Assembly (NCBI GenBank): GCA_964592275.1 | Contig: CAZQDJ010000001.1 | Coordinates: forward strand, 1-64,000 | Reading direction: 5' to 3' | Length of the DNA stretch: 64,000 nucleotides | From: CANNBR01 sp964592275 | Lineage (GTDB): Bacteria; Babelota; Babeliae; Babelales; CAIQNR01 | Part shown: positions 58,584 through 64,000 of the stretch, in pieces | Position numbering within the stretch: position 1 is the stretch's first letter | Layout of the letters: each line of letters begins with the position of its first letter | Made by a program: the position numbers and the translations under genes | Notes under the pieces: model-generated | Databases searched by the model: none | Seen by the model: only the letters and a program-made list of their open reading frames with translations | Told to the model about the DNA's origin: nothing

Positions 58584-60818
58584 ATGACAAGTAAATTAAG
58601 AATTGGCGTATTAATGGGCGGATTATCAATTGAACGAGAAGTTTCTTTTAGTTCGGGCCGTACCGTATGCGATCATCTTGATTCTGAATTATACAATGTC
58701 ATTCCTCTTTTTCAAACCATTAAAAATCGTCTTTTTGTTCTCCCTTGGCGTTTTTTACATCGAGGAAAAATTAGTGATTTTGAAGACCGTCTCACTAAAG
58801 AAGCTGAAGAAATAAAATGGGATTCTTTAAAAGATTGTATCGATTTTATGTTTATCGCCCAACATGGCAGATATGCAGAAGACGGAGCGATACAAGGGTT
58901 CTTAGAAGTGCTCGGCATTCCTTACCTTGGATCAAAAATTTTAGGCAGCGCATTAGGCATGGATAAAATTCTACAAAAAGAATTTTTGAAAGGGCATGGT
59001 GTCACGGTACCTCGAAATATTGTTGTGCGCCCACATGAACTATCTACCTTTGAAAATGATCCAGAAAAATTATTTACCATCCTACACGAACAGAACCTTT
59101 CATTGCCTGTTGTTGTTAAACCAGCACAAGAAGGATCAAGTTTTGGTATTGCAGTCATATTTAAAAAAGAAGAACTCCTTCCAGCGCTCTGTACAGCAAG
59201 TACCATAACTCCTGGAATCGCGCAAAGCGTCATTATTGAAGATCGCATTGAAGGAATGGAATTTACCTGCGTCATCATGATTAACCCCATTACCAAAGAA
59301 CCTTTCTTTTTTCCGATCACCGAAATTTTATATGAACCCGGTGTTTATTTGCATGGCTACGAACAAAAATACATGCCTGGACGCTCGGTAAAGTTCACCC
59401 CCGCACGTTGTGATAAAGATGCTACAAACATGATTTACAAAACCTGTTTGCACGTTATGAAAGCCTTAGAGTTCAACACTTTTGGACGCATTGATGGATT
59501 TTTGAAAGCTGATGGTTCTGTCATTATTATCGATCCAAACACCTTGTCTGGCCTTGCTCCCTCTGGTTTCTTTTTTACTCAAGCGGCACAAATAGGGATG
59601 AGCCATACGGACGTCATCAATTACCTGATCAAAAATGAATTAAAGGGATATGGTATGGATCAAAACATTTCCAACGAAATCAACACCACACAAGCACCTT
59701 CAAAAAAAATTAAAATCGGCGTACTCCTTGGCGGTCCTTCAAATGAAAAAGAAACATCGTTAAATTCTGGTCGCAATATTTGCTACAAGCTTTCTCCACA
59801 AAAGTATGAAGTGCTCCCTTTGTTTGTTGATGCAAAAACAGAACTTTATCCTCTTAATCAGCAACTACTTGTTTTAAATGCAACTGCAGAAATTGAGCAC
59901 AAGCTTGATCGCACCACTAAAATTAACTGGCATGATCTTCCACAACTTGTAGATTTTGTTTTTATTGGGCTCCATGGAGGACCTGGTGAAAATGGAGCAG
60001 TTCAAGGAACCTTAGAAATGCTTGGAATTCCTTACAATGGACCTGGCATAGCAGCAAGCGCTCTTTGTATCGATAAATACAAGGCGAATGATTTTCTTCG
60101 CACACAAGGGTTTGATGTTCCTGATTCTTTACTCGTTTCAAAGCATGAGTGGCTACTTAATTCAAATTCACTTGCTGAAACATGCATTGCACAACTTTCT
60201 TTACCAATGATTGTAAAGCCTCATGATGATGGCTGCAGTGTGATGGTTCAAAAAGCAAAAACTAAAGAAGAGCTTATCACTGCAATTCATGCAGTTTTTG
60301 CACAAGCCAAAGATCACGTCATGGTAGAAGAATGCATTATTGGAACAGAACTTACTGTTGGAGTAGTGGGGAACGAAAACCCACAAGCACTCCCACCAAG
60401 CCAAGTTTTTTCATCGGGCGATATTCTTTCCATGGAAGAAAAATTTTTACCAGGAGCAGGCGAAAATCAAACCCCTGCACTGCTTCCACAAGACATTATT
60501 GCACGCGTCAAGCGTACGATGGAACAGGTATTTAAAACTGTTGGATGCACCGGCTATTCCCGTATAGATTGCTTTTATCAAACAGCAACTCAAAGTAAAA
60601 CAGGCAAAGAGCGCATCATTACTCTAGAAATCAACACCCTGCCAGGCTTAACTCCTGCAACCTGCATTTTTCACCAAGCCGCTGAAGTTGGCATTAAACC
60701 AATGGATTTTATCGATCTACTTGTAACCCTTGGCTTTGAACACCACAAAAAAATAATAGCTCCACAAGTTTTTTCTTCCCTCCAAAATATTCTTTCTCTT
60801 AAGCAAAATGGGTATTAA
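58584..60818 (+). CDS. ddl: Tandem fusion of two D-alanine--D-alanine ligase domains
   Basis: The 744-aa protein is two complete Ddl units: residues ~5-360 and ~374-744. A normal Ddl has 300-360 aa and acts as a homodimer. Both halves keep the first-substrate motif (SIEREVSFSSG; SNEKETSLNSG) and the ATP-grasp lysine strands (PVVVKPAQEGSSFG; PMIVKPHDDGCSV). They differ at the metal site: the second half has the normal EINTLPGLTP (E682, N684), while the first has DPNTLSGLAP (D317, N319) with the proline lost. At the omega-loop the first half has K262-Y263 and the second K620-F621. Tyr there is the usual D-Ala-D-Ala residue; Phe is found in depsipeptide (D-Ala-D-Lac) ligases of Leuconostoc. Nearby alr makes D-Ala. 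Confidence 0.93.
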   Translation: MTSKLRIGVLMGGLSIEREVSFSSGRTVCDHLDSELYNVIPLFQTIKNRLFVLPWRFLHRGKISDFEDRLTKEAEEIKWDSLKDCIDFMFIAQHGRYAEDGAIQGFLEVLGIPYLGSKILGSALGMDKILQKEFLKGHGVTVPRNIVVRPHELSTFENDPEKLFTILHEQNLSLPVVVKPAQEGSSFGIAVIFKKEELLPALCTASTITPGIAQSVIIEDRIEGMEFTCVIMINPITKEPFFFPITEILYEPGVYLHGYEQKYMPGRSVKFTPARCDKDATNMIYKTCLHVMKALEFNTFGRIDGFLKADGSVIIIDPNTLSGLAPSGFFFTQAAQIGMSHTDVINYLIKNELKGYGMDQNISNEINTTQAPSKKIKIGVLLGGPSNEKETSLNSGRNICYKLSPQKYEVLPLFVDAKTELYPLNQQLLVLNATAEIEHKLDRTTKINWHDLPQLVDFVFIGLHGGPGENGAVQGTLEMLGIPYNGPGIAASALCIDKYKANDFLRTQGFDVPDSLLVSKHEWLLNSNSLAETCIAQLSLPMIVKPHDDGCSVMVQKAKTKEELITAIHAVFAQAKDHVMVEECIIGTELTVGVVGNENPQALPPSQVFSSGDILSMEEKFLPGAGENQTPALLPQDIIARVKRTMEQVFKTVGCTGYSRIDCFYQTATQSKTGKERIITLEINTLPGLTPATCIFHQAAEVGIKPMDFIDLLVTLGFEHHKKIIAPQVFSSLQNILSLKQNGY

Positions 60819-60951
60819 GGAACCAGAAGGTACAGAACGTCGTACTCCATAAAACTTTTCCCTTTTTCAATCTCTTGAAAAAAACAGTTGATTAATTTTA
60901 TATTTGAATATGAAATTAATCATAGCTATTAAAGTTTAGGGGAGAGAAAGT

Positions 60952-61572
60952 ATGTGTTTTTCAGCGCAAGCAAGTTTTGGGGCAAGTGCGATTTTAGGGG
61001 TTATGGGTGCCTACGCATTACGTAAGGCAAAACAAAACGAATTATTTCTTGCTCTGATACCAATACTTTTTTCCATCCAACAAGCATGTGAAGGGATCGT
61101 TTGGATTACCTATGCAAATCCAAATTACCAACTCATCACCACTGCTGCTACCTACAGTTTTTGCTTTTTTGCCTTTTTCTTTTGGCCAGTATGGATACCA
61201 GTTACTATTTTAAAAATGGAAACCAATCCACACAAAAAACTTGTTCTGCGAGCACTTCTATTTCTTGGATTTTTTATTGCTTCAATTCTTGTATTTACCA
61301 TGCTCACCAATGGCATTCACACAACCGTCTCATGTAGTCACATTGAATACACTATTTTTCTTCCAGAATCCTTGGAAACAATAGGAGCAGTTTTTTATTG
61401 CATCACCACTATTCTTCCACCTCTTCTTTCAAGCAGAAAATGGCTCCCTTTCTTTGGACTATTGACTCTTGGATCTGTTGGCATCACCTACTTTTTTTAC
61501 AGCACTTATTTCACCTCAGTGTGGTGTTTTTTTGCCGCACTTTTAAGCAGTGTAATCATTTTGATACTTTAA
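60952..61572 (+). CDS. Integral membrane protein, DUF6629-like
   Basis: The 206-aa protein has about seven membrane segments and the start MCFSAQASFGASAIL seen in the DUF6629 family, with a GIVWI motif after helix 2. Function is unknown. GGGGAGAG lies upstream of the ATG. It stands alone between the ddl fusion and the convergent TrmH-type methyltransferase. Confidence 0.7.
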   Translation: MCFSAQASFGASAILGVMGAYALRKAKQNELFLALIPILFSIQQACEGIVWITYANPNYQLITTAATYSFCFFAFFFWPVWIPVTILKMETNPHKKLVLRALLFLGFFIASILVFTMLTNGIHTTVSCSHIEYTIFLPESLETIGAVFYCITTILPPLLSSRKWLPFFGLLTLGSVGITYFFYSTYFTSVWCFFAALLSSVIILIL

Positions 61573-61601
61573 AAGCCCTACTTATCTATTACAAGCATTG
61601 T

Positions 61602-62357
61602 TTATTTCGTAAAACTATTACTCACGATAGACATGATAATACCTGCAGCAACGGAAGCATTGTAAGAAACATCTGAAGATTTTTGAGGCAAAGTAACTAC
61701 AGTCCCCGCTTTTAATGATTGCTGAGAAACTCCAAGCCCTTCACTGCCAATTACTAAACACAATGGCTTTTTATATTCAACCGTGAATGCATTTGCAGTC
61801 TCGCTCAATGCAGCAACGTAAATGTTATACCCCGCATGTTTAAGATCCATAAGAGCAACAGATGGGGTAGTTGCCTGATAGATGCTCATACGTTCAGCAA
61901 GACCAGCTGATGCTTTAAGCGCTGCAGCATTTAATGAAACACCTTGTTTTTGAATCAAAATCACTCCATCAGCTCCTGTGCAATAGGCAGAACGAATAAT
62001 CGCTCCTAAATTGCGAGCATCCTGAATACCATCAAGCATGACTAAAAATTGATCTCGAGCAACATCAAAAAACTTCTTGCGATATGAAAATGGTTCTGCA
62101 AGAGCAGCAACTCCTTGGTGATCAGTTGTTCCAATACGTTCAGAAAGAGCCTGTCTATTTAATCTATGCAAGGAATACGGATACTTAGGCAACAATGGTT
62201 GCAACTCATTCCATACTTTTGGATCATCAGAAAGCGTAAGAATGTCGTAAACTTTGCGTTTTTTTTGAGTGAGGAGTTCCCGCACTGGATGCACTCCGTA
62301 CACTAATTCAGCGGCTACTTTTTGTAGAGGATTTTTTTTCACTGACTGATCCTTCAT
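61602..62357 (-). CDS. rlmB: TrmH/SpoU-family RNA 2'-O-methyltransferase (RlmB-like)
   Basis: The 251-aa protein has an N-terminal substrate-binding domain (VYGVHPVRELL) and a C-terminal SPOUT knot. The three motifs are LDGIQDARNLGAIIRSA (motif 1, with Asn and Arg), VIGSEGLGVS (motif 2) and LPQKSSDVSYNASVAAGI (motif 3). Length and N-terminal domain fit RlmB, which methylates G2251 of 23S rRNA, but other TrmH-type targets are possible. Confidence 0.88.
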   Translation of the reverse strand: MKDQSVKKNPLQKVAAELVYGVHPVRELLTQKKRKVYDILTLSDDPKVWNELQPLLPKYPYSLHRLNRQALSERIGTTDHQGVAALAEPFSYRKKFFDVARDQFLVMLDGIQDARNLGAIIRSAYCTGADGVILIQKQGVSLNAAALKASAGLAERMSIYQATTPSVALMDLKHAGYNIYVAALSETANAFTVEYKKPLCLVIGSEGLGVSQQSLKAGTVVTLPQKSSDVSYNASVAAGIIMSIVSNSFTK

Positions 62358-62559
62358 TTACGATCCTTCAAAGCTTATAGACACCCCATAGCTGTAAGCG
62401 AAGGTGGATGGCATAGAAAGGATTAGGTTAAAAACTGATCTAGTGAGTATACCACAGATATTAGACAGAGAAAGAATCGCGACCTAATTGCATTTTCACA
62501 TCAAACCAACTATTTTAAAATCAATTCAGCACTTTTTACGAAAGACTCTTAGAAAACTT

Positions 62560-62673
62560 ATGATTACACATTTCACCGTCATCACCCCTGATCTTACAAA
62601 AAAACTTCAAGCTATTCTTAATCATCCTTCTGACTGTAGTACTTGTCCTTCCTGTAGTTCGCTTTCTTTTTAA
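62560..62673 (+). CDS. Possible very small protein with CxxC motifs
   Basis: An ORF of 37 codons from 62560 ends in CSTCPSC. No ribosome-binding site is evident (an in-frame ATG at 62488 is equally bare), so it may not be translated. It is listed because a CxxCxxC tail and its place directly before the 162-aa exported-protein gene are suggestive. I see nothing else in 62358-62687. Confidence 0.2.
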   Translation: MITHFTVITPDLTKKLQAILNHPSDCSTCPSCSSLSF

Positions 62674-62687
62674 AAAATAGGATTTTT

Positions 62688-63176
62688 ATGATTTTTTCTT
62701 ACAGAATAATACTAGTCACTCATCTCTTATTCCTTACTGTATCACCCTGTATTTCATCAGACAGACCACTAAAAACAACGGTAAGAACTGCTTCTTCTGG
62801 TTTGCTAAGCGCTGGATTTGGATGGGGGCTCCATGAAGTTGCTAATCGTTCTTGTGCAAACTATTCTCTGGATATACCAACTGTAATAACTCACACAGGA
62901 GAAAGCCGCTTATTATTAATTGCTGCTAGTGCTGCAGGAGCACTCCTTGTAAAAGAAAAGATACTCCATGATACAAAGACTCCTTTTGATACCATTCTCC
63001 CTGACAATGGAAAAAAATATCAGATAGGAAAAGCTCTTGAAATAGGAATAAAAGCTGGTACCACTTTTGCTTTACTTACAACTGTAGGCAAGCAAAGCAC
63101 TCTTGATGCTGCACTCTGCACTGTTTTTGGCCTCGGAGTACTTACCTGTTTAGAAACTGATGAAACAAAAAACTAA
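62688..63176 (+). CDS. Exported or membrane protein of unknown function
   Basis: The 162-aa product has a signal peptide-like start (YRIILVTHLLFLTVSPCISS) and two Ala/Gly-rich hydrophobic segments (LLLIAASAAGALLVK; AGTTFALLTTVG). I do not recognise a family. Its stop shares a base with the alr start (TAATG), so the two are translated together. That suggests a possible link with the cell envelope. Confidence 0.68.
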   Translation: MIFSYRIILVTHLLFLTVSPCISSDRPLKTTVRTASSGLLSAGFGWGLHEVANRSCANYSLDIPTVITHTGESRLLLIAASAAGALLVKEKILHDTKTPFDTILPDNGKKYQIGKALEIGIKAGTTFALLTTVGKQSTLDAALCTVFGLGVLTCLETDETKN

Positions 63177-64000
63177 TGACTCCTCACAGCATTGTAGAAA
63201 TAAGTAAAAGCGCACTGCTTCATAATGTCGCAAGTTACAAAACAATTCTTACGCCACAAACCGTTCTTGCACCGGTTATCAAAAGTAACGCCTATGGACA
63301 TGGGTTGCTAGAAGTGGGAACCATCCTTGATGCAAGCCCTGCAGTCGGATATTTGTGCGTTGTCAGTGTTTCTGAAGCTCTACAATTGCGCACACATGGA
63401 ATTACTAAATCGATTCTGGTGCTTAGTATTATTGATGGTGATTTAAAACATGCTATCGATCAAAACATTGATTTAGTTGTCTACGACCTGCCATTTGCAC
63501 AAAAACTCAACAGTATCGCGCAACTCCTTTCTAAAAAAGCTCGCATTCATCTAAAAATAGATACCGGACTTTCTCGTTTGGGCGTGCATCATCAGGAAGC
63601 AGAAGCATTTGTACACGCATGCGCACGACTTCAAGGTATTGAAATTGTAGGCATCTTTTCACACTTTGCTGCATCTGAACGAAGCGATCTTTCTTTTTCT
63701 CATCTACAAATAGAGCGCTTTTTCAATCTCATTGAACAACTAGAAAAATCAGGCATTCACATCCCATTCAAGCATTTTGCAAGTTCTGCAGCGATTACTT
63801 CACTCCCCGAAAGCCACCTCACCTTTGCACGCTTAGGTATTAGTACCTACGGACTCTGGTCTTCAGTGGAAAGTAAAGTACGCATGGAAACATTGCACCC
63901 ACATTTTTTTTTACGACCGGTCATGCACTGGAAAACACGAGTCATTGCACGTAAAACAATCCCTGCTGGAAGCTATGTTGGCTACGATTGCACCTATCAA
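63176..64000 (+). CDS. alr: Alanine racemase, 5' part (runs off the window)
   Basis: The first 275 codons of a fold-type III PLP alanine racemase, which makes D-Ala for peptidoglycan, are present. The PLP-lysine motif is VIKSNAYGHG at about residue 35-44. HLKIDTGLSRLGV, IVGIFSHFAASE and ARLGISTYGLW follow, and the window ends in SYVGYDCTYQ, which carries the conserved Tyr-containing GYD region. The start ATG at 63176 overlaps the previous stop. Its D-Ala product is the substrate of the nearby Ddl fusion. Confidence 0.95.
   Translation, partial: MTPHSIVEISKSALLHNVASYKTILTPQTVLAPVIKSNAYGHGLLEVGTILDASPAVGYLCVVSVSEALQLRTHGITKSILVLSIIDGDLKHAIDQNIDLVVYDLPFAQKLNSIAQLLSKKARIHLKIDTGLSRLGVHHQEAEAFVHACARLQGIEIVGIFSHFAASERSDLSFSHLQIERFFNLIEQLEKSGIHIPFKHFASSAAITSLPESHLTFARLGISTYGLWSSVESKVRMETLHPHFFLRPVMHWKTRVIARKTIPAGSYVGYDCTYQ

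Noticed and set aside
1..64000. CRISPR arrays, rRNA genes and intact insertion sequences
   Set aside because: No regularly spaced direct repeats, no rRNA segments and no transposase-like frames were seen anywhere in the window.

Overview
The window is AT-rich, densely coded bacterial chromosome. The cell looks like a diderm with peptidoglycan: Ddl and Alr cell-wall enzymes, a Wzm/Wzt polysaccharide exporter with a large sugar cluster, and a putative outer-membrane beta-barrel ending in Phe. Many genes encode small signal-peptide proteins with no recognisable family, alongside nucleotide-salvage functions (a eukaryote-like deoxynucleoside kinase, ThyX) and a secreted PP2C phosphatase. This mix suggests a host-associated, reduced-genome lineage such as Candidatus Dependentiae (TM6). 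That assignment is inference; no 16S gene is present to confirm it.

Layout. 1-3.7 kb: tRNA-Arg(TCT), a decayed GIY-YIG nuclease, a VOC protein with a Cys-rich tail, glyA, and a methyltransferase bracketed by inverted copies of a palindromic intergenic repeat. 3.7-28.4 kb: one minus-strand polysaccharide cluster. It makes dTDP-sugars (rmlA, rmlB, rmlC, a 3,4-ketoisomerase, two DegT aminotransferases, a NeuD-type acetyltransferase, a C-methyltransferase) and a UDP-ManNAcA-type precursor (wecB, wecC). It also holds a bi-domain oxidoreductase, an asparagine-synthetase-type amidotransferase, glycosyltransferases (two tandem GtrB-like paralogues, GT-C-like membrane proteins, a GT2-like protein) and the Wzm/Wzt exporter. 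One GT4 glycosyltransferase is split: its N-terminal half lies just upstream of wzm and its C-terminal half about 12 kb away, just after rmlC. 28.5-36 kb: HIT hydrolase, a secreted protein with IPDV repeats, a degenerate amidase pair, RecD2, an exported protein and the beta-barrel. 36-42.6 kb: deoxynucleoside kinase, a partial F-type ATP synthase operon (c, b', b, delta, alpha only), small accessory enzymes and a HEPN/MNT pair. 42.6-49.8 kb: rho, secF, rpmA, thyX, polA on the minus strand. 49.9-53.5 kb: four tandem small exported proteins, a secreted PP2C phosphatase and a hairpin-rich element of about 495 bp with ~72-bp terminal inverted repeats. 53.5-64 kb: priA, an S41 peptidase, a second HEPN/MNT pair, orn, a Ddl-Ddl fusion, a TrmH-type methyltransferase and the start of alr.

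The most unusual items are the split GT4 bracketing the polysaccharide cluster, the double D-Ala-D-Ala ligase whose halves differ at a specificity residue, the hairpin-rich inverted-repeat element with a compensatory base-pair change, and a duplicated 5'-leader hairpin (also with a compensatory change) in front of two small exported-protein genes.
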